NCBI GenBank assembly: GCA_025331125.1
Contig: JAOALB010000010.1
Location: 26,715 to 90,714 of the forward strand
Direction: 5' to 3'
Source: Mycogone perniciosa
Lineage: Eukaryota > Ascomycota > Sordariomycetes > Hypocreales > Hypocreaceae
Length of the DNA: 64,000 nucleotides
Below are positions 21,268-31,546 of this stretch, piece by piece (position 1 is the stretch's first letter; the number at the start of each line of letters is the position of its first letter). The notes under the pieces were generated by a model that worked only from the letters and a program-made list of their open reading frames with translations, searched no databases and was not told where the DNA came from. A program made the position numbers and the translations under genes.

Positions 21268-24200
21268 ATGGATACCAATATCCAGCGGGCCTTAAACGAC
21301 AAGCTCTACGATAAGCGCAAGGTCGGAGCGCTCGAGTACGACTCATGCCCTCTCCCAGCCCTGCCTGTTGAAAGAGGCGCCTTAGAGCTAACAGTCTGGG
21401 CATCAGGCTCGAGAAGGTCATCCGAGATCTCGTCGTCTCCAAGAACTACCAGCGCGTCCACGAGATTCTCGAGCAGCTTTGCAACGACTATGCTTATGCA
21501 GTTCACCAGCCCCATGCTCGGAATGGCGGCTTGATTGGCCTGGCTGCTGCCGCCATTGCTCTCGGCATTGTATGTCCAGCTTCTATCTAGTATTCTGATC
21601 TCTACTTCCCCGAACCGTCTCTTATCAAGAAAACTCTATCCCGTCCGCTGCTCAAGTTCAGGGCCCCCCCTTCACCATGCATCGTTTCATCCTTACGGGG
21701 CCTGCCTTGCCGGTTCAGCTGGATCACATCATGAACCATCATTCCCGTGGAAGTGTTTGAAGTACTTCCTGCAGTCCTTCCATTGACCTCGCCATCACAG
21801 GAACTACCACACTATCTGGTCAAGATCGTGCCCCCGGTCCTCGCTTGCTTCACTGACCAGGATGCGAGGGTACGATACTATGCGTGCGAGGCAATGTACA
21901 ACATTGCCAAAGTAGCCAAGGGTGAGATCTTGGTGTATTTTAATAGTATATTCGATCAACTCTGTAAGGTACGTGAAGAACTGGCTTTTATGCTGCGAGA
22001 CAAGTCAGCCATCTTAACTAGTTTATCGTTGACGAGATTCTTATAGCTTGGTGCGGACTCGGAGCTATCCGTCAAGAATGGAGCCGAGCTACTGGATCGA
22101 CTCATCAAAGATATTGTTTCCGAATCGGCTGCATCCTATGTCTCCGTCCTGGAAACTCCTCCAGACTTTGAAGGTGACGATAAGACTGATGCAGACGGCC
22201 AGCACCCTCACCTACCAACCGCCTTCTCTTTGTCACGCTTCATTCCGCTCCTTAAGGAACGTATTCATGTCCTTAACCCCTTTACACGCCAGTTCCTTGT
22301 GGGCTGGATAACCCTTCTTGACTCGATTCCAGATTTAGAGCTGGTTACCTACCTCCCAGACTTTCTCGGCGGTATTCTCAAGTTTCTTAGCGACCAAAAC
22401 GCCGATGTGCGAGTCGCTACCCAAACATGTCTGGACAAGTTTCTCAACGAAATCAAGCGCATATCACAGGTAAAAAAGGGCATCATTGAAAGCAGAAGAT
22501 CCAAAGAAGGTGGTAAGCGGAAACGCCAAGAGTCTGTGGACAGTGGCAGCGTTCGCCCTGACTTGGAAGAGGGAGATGAGCTTGACTCTGAAGCCCTCAA
22601 CGATGAGGAGGAAGACAGTGCAGAAGAGGACTGGATTCCTGGCCAAGATGTGGAGATCAACTACAAGGAGATACTCGAGATACTAACTGCGACGCTTGAT
22701 TCGCCCCTGGGTTCGTCTTCCAGCCCCCCAACTTGATTTTTCACGACCTCTCCTCCTCTCCCCCCCCCCTCCATCCTTCTTACGCCCTTCTCTTCAGTGG
22801 ATTTTGTATGCTAATCACAGCCTAGAGGAGGATTGTCTCCTGGAATCACTCAGATGGATTGTGGAGTTTCTCGACATTTGCCCTGAGGAAGTATTACCCT
22901 TTACGCCCAAGATTCTTGCTCATATGCTTCCAGCAATGGCTAGCACCAAGGAAACCATTCACCTCGCTGCAACAAGAGTCAACACCTGCCTTATGGATTA
23001 TGTTGTCTCACTGTCGGATGAGTCTGAAATCAACAGCAATGGCCTGGCCCAGGTAACTGTTCCCTCAACTTCTCGGCTGCCATTGCCACAAGAAAGACAA
23101 GATGGTTCCAACAGCAACCGCGCTTCCTTATCAAGCTCTCGTGACCCGGAAGTACGTAGTCCAACTCCAGCTCAGGGTCAAGCCTCTTCTGCCACAGCTG
23201 TTACGCCAGCTACAACTCAAATCCAAGCCGATCTCGACTATGCCGCTGCAGTCAACTCGCTGACTCTCCTATTCCTCAATGACCACGAGGCCACACGAGT
23301 AGCTGCCCTGACCTGGCTTATCATGCTACATAGAAAAGCCCCGCGAAAAGTGCTCGCTTTCAACGACGGCACCTTTCCGGCTCTTCTCAAGACGCTCTCA
23401 GACCCATCGGATGCCGTCGTCACCAGGGACTTGCAGCTACTATCACAAATTTCCCGCAACAGCGAGGATGACTACTTTGCAAGCTTCATGGTCAATCTAC
23501 TACAACTATTTTCTACAGATCGCAAACTATTAGAAACACGAGGAAACCTCATCATCCGGCAACTTTGCATCAGTCTTAGTCCAGAGCGCATATATCGAAC
23601 GCTTGCCGACTGCATCGAGAAGGAGGAAGACGTCGAATTTGCCAGCATCATGGTGCAGAATCTGAACAACAATCTGATTACAGCACCGCAGCTGTCAGAG
23701 GTGCGCAAACGGCTGAGGAACCTTGAGACTAAGGTATGAAAACACATCGATAGTTGAGGAGAAAGATGAGATGACGCACGCAATGAGCGCTGACACCCGA
23801 TATAGGACGGACAGACGCTATTCGTGGCCCTCTTTAGGTCATGGTGTTACAACGCTGTCGCGACGTTCTCATTGTGCTTGCTCGCCCAGGCTTACGAGCA
23901 GGCCTATCATTTGCTACAGATTTTGTAGGATTTCTATCCCGCCATCGCTTCCGCACAGAGCAATGTAACTAACGTTTGGATAGTGGCGAGCTGGACATGA
24001 CAGTCAACATGTTGATACAAGTGGACAAACTCGTGCAGTTAATTGAATCGCCTGTCTTTACCTGTAAGTTTCCATGCGTCCACATTAATGGACTATGCAA
24101 GGGGGCAGTGATAAAAGCGGCAACAGACTAACTGGTGATGGTACCCAAGATCTACGCCTCCAGCTATTGGAGCCAGAAAAATATCCGTACTTATACAAGT

Positions 24201-24778
24201 GCATGTACGGAATCTTGATGCTTCTGCCACAATCATCCGCCTTTGCAGCACTGAAGAATAGACTCAACAGCGTCAGCTCGATTGGCTACCTACACGTAGC
24301 ACCTCGAAGGTAAGCCCGACCACCCACAGACCTCGTGGATTTGCAAGATAGCTATTCCCATGCCTCATGTCTGGGTAGGCATTCAGAAATTGACCATGAG
24401 ATATCTAGTGCTGTGACAACTTCAACCAGTTCCAACTACGACCGCCCAAACCGATTAAAGGGGCGAGAGGACGGCGCCATTCGGTGGGTGGAACTTTTGG
24501 AGAAGTTCCGTAGCGTCCAGGAGAGGGCAAGGAGATCCCAGCGACATTGCATCGACGGCGATGATATCCCCCCAGTTGGGATAGGCGAAATCCGAATAGG
24601 GGACGGATCATTGGAGGTAAAAGGCAGAGAGGGCCTTCGCGGAGCGTCCGGAGGCCCTCCAGTGACCCAAAAGGACCAAACGACGACAGCTCCTCTGCCA
24701 CCAGTGAAGAAATCCGGGCTCGGGCGGCAATTCGGAAGGTTAGGAGGGGCTGTATCCGGGAAGAGCAGGCGTAACTAG
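21268..24778 (+). CDS. VAC14: VAC14, scaffold of the PI(3,5)P2 kinase complex
   Basis: HEAT-repeat scaffold that binds Fab1 kinase and Fig4 phosphatase on the vacuole membrane and controls PI(3,5)P2. Nine exons (21268-21335, 21407-21569, 21801-21968, 22047-22710, 22826-23733, 23806-23924, 23984-24063, 24150-24309, 24379-24778) give 909 residues. Diagnostic stretches: LNDKLYDKRKVGALELEKVIRDL at the N-terminus, HARNGGLIGLAAAAIALG, VRYYACEAMYNIAKVAKGE, the acidic linker with EEEDSAEEDWIPGQD, and the conserved C-terminal half (LFVALFRSWCYNAVATFSLCLLAQAYEQAY, VQLIESPVFTYLRLQLLEP). Intron 2 is long (231 nt), and intron 4 contains a run of ten C. The extreme C-terminus (after RPNRLKGREDG) is a basic, low-complexity tail. 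Confidence 0.95.
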
Positions 24779-24908
24779 TGGGTATAGGGGGGTAGGTGGA
24801 GACGGTGAATGTATACAGCATGAGTTTGTTTCATGGCCAGCGCCTGCGGGTAGAGTTGGCTGTTGTATAATTTTTAGGCTATGGCATTAATAGAGCGTGT
24901 ATGCGGCA

Positions 24909-25844
24909 TCATCGGCGCCTGACGGGACTTTGGCGCTCGACAAGGCCCTCAAATTCGATATCCCGGTTTGTGATGACACCGTGAAGCTGCCGGCGCAGGA
25001 CATCAATCTCTGATCTAGCCATGTTCGGGTCACTAGGGAGGCCTGCAAAAGCGGCCATCTGTTCGTCAAGCTCCCTTTTCTGGGCCAGCAGGGCAAGATA
25101 GTCTTGTTCCTCGCGGGCCATATCGTCAATACTCGGGTGAGATGTGTTGATGGAGGTGGCAAGGGCGGCAATACGGTCATGTAAATCTGACAATTGGGCA
25201 GACATGTTCTTAATCTTGCGCTGGACATCCAGGTTTTGTTTGGCCAAGTCAGATGGGGGCTTGTAGTCGTCGCCTTGAAGAGTGTCAAGGAGCTCCCCAG
25301 CACCTACAGCTTCATGCTGAATTTGGCGCTCAAGGACCTCAATGCGGGCTGCCATCTGTTCTGTTTCATAGATGGTGCCTTGGAGGTGAACCATGGTGCG
25401 GCCGATATGTTCAGGGTCTGGATAGGCAACTCCCGTCTCGGTAGCCATCCGAGCAAGGACATCCAGCGCAGCCGCTCCCTCCTTGGGTAGGCTGTGCTCA
25501 ATGGTGCCAAGCAAGTCGGCCTTCATCTGTGGGGGCGCCTGGTGGTGAATCTGTAAGTCGTCGTTGGAGCCATGGGCGGCCAATTGCTGGAGCGCCGCAG
25601 TGTCGGCACGGGTCAGGAGGCGGCGGTGGTCGTCAGCAGCCTCGTTCAATGAGGCAATGGCGAGAAGCGCTTTGAGGGTATCTTGGTTACGCTCGAACAG
25701 GGGCAGTCCTTTGCGGCCGGGAAACTTGGAGGCCAGCCAGCTATCAACATAAGACCAATCGCGGGCCGTCGAGGCGACGATGCGGGCGACAGAGGGCGAG
25801 AATATAGCTGCCGAGTTGTCGTGAACAAGACGGTGGTGGGCCAT
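24909..25844 (-). CDS. HAUS1: HAUS1-like augmin subunit, coiled-coil protein
   Basis: Probable subunit of the augmin complex, which recruits gamma-tubulin to existing microtubules. A single exon of 311 residues. The N-terminus has a folded part with DWSYVDSWLASKFPGR and FERNQDTLKALLAIASLNE (about residues 29-72), like the conserved W-L-x3-F and F/Y-E-x-N-x-x-T start of HAUS1. Helical heptad-rich segments cover about residues 150-270 (TEQMAARIEVLERQIQ, VQRKIKNMSAQLSDLHDRIAAL). Near the C-terminus AGLPSDPNMARSEIDVLRRQL matches the family's short L-P-x-x-P-x-x-A element. The assignment rests on these local patterns and on length; an unrelated coiled-coil protein remains possible. It is convergent with VAC14 (130 bp gap) and divergent from DNAJC3. 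Confidence 0.7.
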   Translation of the reverse strand: MAHHRLVHDNSAAIFSPSVARIVASTARDWSYVDSWLASKFPGRKGLPLFERNQDTLKALLAIASLNEAADDHRRLLTRADTAALQQLAAHGSNDDLQIHHQAPPQMKADLLGTIEHSLPKEGAAALDVLARMATETGVAYPDPEHIGRTMVHLQGTIYETEQMAARIEVLERQIQHEAVGAGELLDTLQGDDYKPPSDLAKQNLDVQRKIKNMSAQLSDLHDRIAALATSINTSHPSIDDMAREEQDYLALLAQKRELDEQMAAFAGLPSDPNMARSEIDVLRRQLHGVITNRDIEFEGLVERQSPVRRR

Positions 25845-26513
25845 GACTTGGGCGCCCTTCTTTCTCCTTTGTTGTTTTCGTCTCGTCTTGGTTGAGTACT
25901 CTCACTTATTCTTCTTCTTCGAAAAAAAGGGGAGGGGATTTATTAAACCTGTGTTGCCTTTTGTTTGCCGTTGACGTCGGGCTCCGACCAAGTTATGCAC
26001 TACGGAGTCCGGAGTACCTCTATGAAGTATGTGTACGAGTACGAAGTACTACTAGGTTAAGTACTAGTACTTAAGTACGAGTAGCAGTCAGAAATGGAGT
26101 TTTAGAGGTACCCAATCAGAGAACACTGTGCCTGAGATGTGGTGTATACTATATGGGGAATGGAGCGCTAATGCACAATATGCAGACGCTCCACAGCCTT
26201 AGTAGTACTTGGTACTCGTTACTAGATACCTCGGCCATTATAAGCTAATAATAATGTACTCTATACTTACAGGATATATCCACCGCCCTGGTCTCGGCAG
26301 CAAAGGACAGCGTATCACTTCGCGGTTTCGTAGGTTTAAAGTTCTGGGCAACCAAACATCACCAGTCCAATAACACTACACGTCTCGTTCTCTTTCTCAA
26401 CCAGCCTTTAGTCACTGTTCATCATCCGCCAGGCGAAGAAAGTCGATCATTCGGTTTCTTCGACAGACGATCTACTCCTTGATCATCATCTTTCGCCATC
26501 TATCTTGACAATC
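25845..26513. promoter_or_regulatory. Divergent promoter region HAUS1-like / DNAJC3-like
   Basis: 669 bp between start codons. Contains a cluster of GTAC-centred palindromes at 25997-26085, including the 18-bp perfect palindrome TTAAGTACTAGTACTTAA (26057-26074), and a pyrimidine-rich leader ahead of the DNAJC3-like ATG (26380-26510). Confidence 0.5.
26057..26074. repeat. 18-bp perfect palindrome TTAAGTACTAGTACTTAA
   Basis: Self-complementary over all 18 bases. It sits among other GTAC-containing motifs (GTACGAGTACGAAGTACT just before it) in the divergent promoter. Confidence 0.85.
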
Positions 26514-28190
26514 ATGCGCTTCCGCCTTTCGGGGCTGGCTGTGACAGCAGGTGTCCTGGCATCTGCTGGCGCCATATCGCCTCAAGATATTCCCACTGAT
26601 CTTCCTGTGTCATCTCTCCTGGCCTCGGCTCAGACGCACCTCACAAGGGGCGAGACCAGTGAGGCTCTGGTCTATTACGATGCTGCCATCGCTCGAGACC
26701 CTACCAATTATTTGTCCTTCTTCAAGCGCGCCACCACCTATCTCTCTTTGGGTCGCGCGAATCAGGCGACCCATGATTTCAACAAGGTGCTGGCGCTAAA
26801 GCCCGGCTTCCCGGGTGCACACCTACAGCTTGCCAAAATCAAATCCAAAGCTGCTGAATGGGACGAGGCCAGGGCCGACTACACTGCCGCTGGCAAGGAG
26901 CCTAACTCTTCTGAGCTTGAGGAGCTGAATGCAGCCCAGGAGGCTGCTAGACTCGCGCTGATTGCGGAGCAGAGCGGCCAGTGGGAAGACTGCGTCAATC
27001 ACGCAGGAAACGCCATAGTCGTTGCTTCCAGGTCGTCTTCCTTGCGGGAGTTGCGATCTCACTGTCGATTTGAGCGTGGCGAGCTTGAGGAGGGAATGGG
27101 AGACCTGCGCCATGTCCTACAAATGCGGCCCGGAAACACAACACCCCATGTCGTCATTTCTGCTACCACTTTTTATGGTCTCGGTGACCTAGATGGTGGG
27201 ATGGCCCAGATCCGGAAGTGCTTATACTCTGACCCAGATTCCAAGATCTGCAAAAAGCTTCACAGGCAGCAGAAGGCTATCCAGAAGGTCCTCTCCAAAG
27301 CCAATGGCCAATTAAACCGAGGACAGTCTACTACGGCCGGCAAGACATTGGTTGGGTCAGACGAGGAACCTGGCCCTCTCACAACAATTCAGGGGCAGGT
27401 TGAGGAGCTGCAGCGGGATGGAAATATTCCTCCTAAGGCAAGAGTCCAACTGTATGAGCAAGTGTTGGACATGATTTGCCAGGCCTATTCTGAGGTGAGC
27501 CAAAAATCAATGCCCCCATTCTGATTCTGCCTTTATGAATACCTATATAGTAGATGGCTTTTGCTTCTCATATCACTGACGAGAGCCTCTTAGTCAAGCA
27601 ACAAAGATGCCAATAAGTATTGTGAAGAGGCCTTGCAGTTAAATCCTAATTCTTTCTGGAGCCTTCTGCACCGCGGTAAAGCTCTTCTCAAAAAGGAAGA
27701 GTTCGAAGCATCTATCCAGACCCTAGAGAAGGCTGCAGAAGCTCATCCTGACAAGAGAGACAAGATCAACCCCATTATAAACAAAGCCCAGGTCGCCCTC
27801 AAGCGCAGCAAAACCAAGGACTACTACAAGGTTCTTGGCGTAGCCCATGATGCTGATGAAAGGCAGATCAAGTCAGCCTATCGCAAAGCATCCAAGCTGT
27901 TCCACCCGGACAAGGCAGCCAAACAAGGCATCAGCAAGGAGGCAGCTGAGAAGAAGATGGCAGCCATTAATGAGGCGTATGAAGTGTTAAGCGACCCGGA
28001 ACTGCGCGCCCGCTTCGATAGAGGTGACGACCCCAACTCTCAGGAAAATGGAAATCCATTCCAGGGCAGTCCGTTTGGTGGCAGCCCATTTGGTGGCCAC
28101 CCCTTCATGTTCCAACAACAGCATGGTGGTGGTCATCGGCAATTCAAATTCGAGTTCGGCGGCGGCACGGGCGGACCATTCGGGTTCTAA
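26514..28190 (+). CDS. DNAJC3: DNAJC3/P58IPK-type ER co-chaperone (TPR + J domain)
   Basis: Predicted ER-lumen Hsp40 that binds unfolded clients through TPRs and activates BiP. Exons 26514-27494 and 27594-28190 give 525 residues. The N-terminus MRFRLSGLAVTAGVLASAGAIS is a clear signal peptide. TPR repeats follow (for example ALVYYDAAIARDPTNYLSFFKRATTYLSLG and a C-terminal one, NKYCEEALQLNPNSFWSLLHRGKALL). The J domain starts at about residue 400 (DYYKVLGVAHDADERQIKSAYRK) with the HPD motif FHPDKAA. The tail is Gly/Phe-rich (SPFGGSPFGGHPF). An in-frame TTG three codons upstream is not the start: the ATG at 26514 begins the signal peptide. No KDEL-type retention signal is visible; the protein ends GGPFGF. 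Confidence 0.94.
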
Positions 28191-28902
28191 AGATGGAGTG
28201 AACGGGCAATATGCGACTTTAGTTAGTCATTGGCGGCGTTTTGAAGGCGCACTTCTTCTCCTGTTCCATTCGGTTATACGGCATTTCATACGCGCTCACA
28301 TTGGCATTACTTATATACGTATCTCGTGTTTGAGTAGCATGGCCACCTTTGCCTCAGCCCCTTAACTTTGTCGTTCTTACTACGTTCCATGATGCAATGG
28401 GTGCATTAACAGGTTGGACTGATGGCCAAGCATTTGAGGATACGATGACAACACACTTGGCTCGAACAAGGAAGGGGAAGGGGTTGATTTCTAGATGTCT
28501 CATTCCAATATGACGCGAATCCAGTCCCTTTTCTCTGTGAATTTAACACTGCATCTAGAAACCGTATGTATGAATGAAGAATACACCTTTCTGTGTGAGG
28601 CTGGTCTTCCCGAGCAGGGCCCCTCTTATGCCGCATTTCAAGGCACATTGTGAATACACACCTTTTTTTCGTTGCTTGCACAAATGTCGTTCCCTCTTCC
28701 CAACTGCATCATCAGGGCTGAGATCCTCCTCTTTATGATACGGGCGATAGGGGGGGAGGAAATAGAACATCGGTATATATCATTGGCATGTCAGATTGTG
28801 CACAGCATTGAACTCTTATTTGGTGACACTCCAACGACATCTCCGCTCGCTCGGGCAATGGGGGTCCCGATCAATACCGGGGAGATGTCAATCGTGGATT
28901 TT
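28191..28902. other. Convergent 3' regions of DNAJC3-like and mitoferrin genes
   Basis: 712 bp between two stop codons. Small open frames on the minus strand (28406-28770) show no domain. Nothing else supported. Confidence 0.5.
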
Positions 28903-30347
28903 TCACGACGTATCGTTTCGCTTGATAAAATAAGCTCTATTAACCAGGGGGTTAGTACGGTAGCAGGAAGGTGCATGTATATCAGAGGGGTGGCATACTT
29001 GGAAAACTCATATGCTGACCAGCAAATAGCAGTGCTAGGCATGGTTGTAACAACTCTGGGCCTGATGCCTTTGAAAAAGCCACGCAATCCTTCTCTCCGA
29101 TAGAGTAGCTGGCAGCCTCCCAAAAAGCCACTGACATTTCTAACCTGAGGGTCGGAGGATGTTCCTCTTGTTTGTAGGATAGTCTTGATGACATCCATAG
29201 GTGTCGTAAGCCCAGCGGCGAATCCACCGGCTACCGCTCCAGCCAGACAATGTGTCACAGGATCATACACCTTTTCAGGATTCATGGCAGTTGAGATGGA
29301 CTCGTAAGCAAGGAACTGCAGCGCCGTGAACGGAACGGTCATGGACAGAGTAGTCGGATAAGATATGTAAAAGGCACCGATGCCCTCGTTGCGATATACA
29401 TATTTCGCGCAGTCGATCATGGAGCGGTAGATCTTTCTCGACTCCTGCATCTGCATACGCTGTTTAATGACTGCATCCAGGCAGCGGGTTAGCTAACGTT
29501 CCTCGGAATCAGATTCTCATTGCAAGAAAAAGCAGATAAGCGCGTACCATCAAATGGGTTCATAAAAGCATCGCTGGCAATGGTGGCTGCAGCACCGCTT
29601 GTCGCTATTGAGAGTGGTGTCAGTTTGATTAATCCAAATCTCCCAGGAAGATGGGATCTTCTTGGCAGGATGCGAAAAGACTCACCGGCCGCGAGGGGGT
29701 GATGAACACCTGTCTGGTTGCCGCCCATGGCATGCTTGACGGCCTCGTAGGTGGCGAAGTACACAGCGTGAGCAGGGCCTATGCTCTTCCGGTTAGTCGA
29801 TGGAATACTGTGTAAGAAAACAAAAACCCACCAGCTCCTACAATGACGCTCGACATGCCGCGCCATAGACTGAAGACTCCTTCGCTCGCCGCCATTTGGT
29901 ATGTGCTCCGCAGAACACCAGTGTGAGCTGCTGCTGCATTCGGCTGCAGGACTTGCATTCGTGTCTGTTACCAAAGGCTGGCAGTCAGCACCGAGCAAGG
30001 AGCATTGGCTAGTGAGACTCTTACCTTTATGGCATCAATGGGATACATGACGGTATGCTCCTGAGGTATGTGTTAGCCAAGCACTGTCGGTGGACGAATT
30101 GCTCACGTCAAAGCATGGCTAGTCGGTAAGGACGTACGGCAATTCCAGCAAATGCCCCTGCTGCCATATTCTGCAGCAGGGAGAAGTTTGGCGGGAGCGA
30201 TTCATAGCTACAAGTCCATGTATGGTCAGCTGTTGATGCTGTACCATGTAGCGGCGGCGCGCAGAAGCACAAGAATTGTAGGCGAGAAAGGACGGCTGCT
30301 CACTCGTAGTCCTCCTCTATGGGTTCGACACTGGGCTGCTGGGCCAT
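28903..30347 (-). CDS. MRS4: Mitoferrin (MRS3/MRS4), mitochondrial iron carrier
   Basis: Mitochondrial carrier family protein of the inner membrane that imports iron for Fe-S cluster and heme synthesis. Eight exons (30347-30304, 30207-30138, 30060-30025, 29964-29832, 29778-29686, 29604-29548, 29470-28999, 28936-28903) give 312 residues. The three carrier signatures are all spelled across introns: EHTVMYPIDAIKTRMQVLQ, DAFMNPFDVIKQRMQMQ and TTPMDVIKTILQTRG. Mitoferrin-type contact residues are visible in MAAGAFAGIAEH, GLTTPMD and RPRVVTTMPSTAICWSAYEFSKAYF. The last 34-nt exon supplies AYFIKRNDTS. Eight exons in 1.4 kb make it one of the most intron-dense genes here. MRS3 and MRS4 are yeast duplicates and this single gene is equally related to both. 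Confidence 0.95.
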
Positions 30348-31546
30348 TTCGGCCACAGCTTCAGAAGCTCCGCCGAAGGCCTTGGGATTGAGGGCAGCCA
30401 GGTTGGCAGCTGCAACGTGTTGCGCCAGTACGACCGGCTTCGGTCTCGGTCTCGGCGGCGTCGACGGCGCTGCGGTCGATCAACGATACTGGCTTGTTGT
30501 CGGCAGAGCGCAATCAAGGCTGGCGAGAGAGAGAGCACAAGGTTGGCGGCGAATACGGCAGCGACGGACAAAGCCTCGCGCAGTCAGAGCAGGTCGCGGA
30601 GACGAGAGAATTAGCAACGAGGGGCGAGGCCGCTGAGTTGTTGAAGCTGTCGATCAAAAGGCGCCCCAAGATTGAGGTGGTCTCGGAAAGCGGAAGGTCA
30701 GCAAAGTATCCGCGCGGATCTATTAATCGTGTCTAGAAAAATTTCCCTGTCTTCTCCGTTGACGGCCTCGGAGTCCGGGACCAAGCCAAGGAGGTACGGA
30801 GTACAAGGAGGGAGTCGGGCACTCTTAACAGTGGGGACTCAACTCGGTGTATTGCTGAGCAGCATTGAAGTATATGTCTCCCCGCCTGGTACTATATCAA
30901 GGACAGACAGGCATCAAGTTACAAGGCCGCCCCTCCATAGTACAAAATCATGACATACCTAGATAGCACATCTCCGTACCAACTGAGATGCTTCTTGTCA
31001 TAACGCCGCCCGTAATGCATCGTCACAGATCAATGGGGACTTTGGGAGATATGTGTGCCAATGATAACAAGGTCTTACTCGCATTTCCTTTATCGACCAC
31101 CATTCTGGGACGGAACCGTCGGGCTACCCGATATTTTGATAACGTGCAAACGCTCGTGTTGATTTCACTTCGAATCCCCGGACAATCGTAACACCGAGAA
31201 AGCTAGGCCGGGAAACAAGTGTAATTCAGATAAACAACTCATAGTCTAATAATTCTTGGTATAAAGTAGTGAGTATAGATAGTCATATCTCATGGCATTG
31301 CCCCTTCACCTCCTACCTACTTGACTCCTATTAACTAGAAACCATGAAGCACGATACATTGAGTAGCTGCCAGGTGATATTACTACACAGCTCAGTGGAT
31401 ACTTACTCAGATTGTATATCAGTATTTCACTTTGCTCCCTTGAATTGAGCTTATCCCCTTTTATCTTGTCCTACGCACTCAGTGACCGTCAAAATAGCAA
31501 GCTAACCATGTCATTATCACTCGTCTGCACTTGCACTCGTGTCATA
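30348..31546. other. Intergenic region mitoferrin-ATG9
   Basis: Contains the mitoferrin promoter/leader (GC-rich with CGG/CGA runs at 30350-30700) and the ATG9 3' region (AT-rich from about 31190). A TACGGAGTAC motif is at about 30795. A 105-codon open frame at 30319-30636 plus is the antisense of the leader and is Arg/Ala low-complexity. Confidence 0.5.

Noticed and set aside
30319..30636. 105-codon plus frame opposite the mitoferrin leader
   Set aside because: Arg/Ala-rich antisense of a GC-rich leader, overlapping the mitoferrin first exon; no domain.
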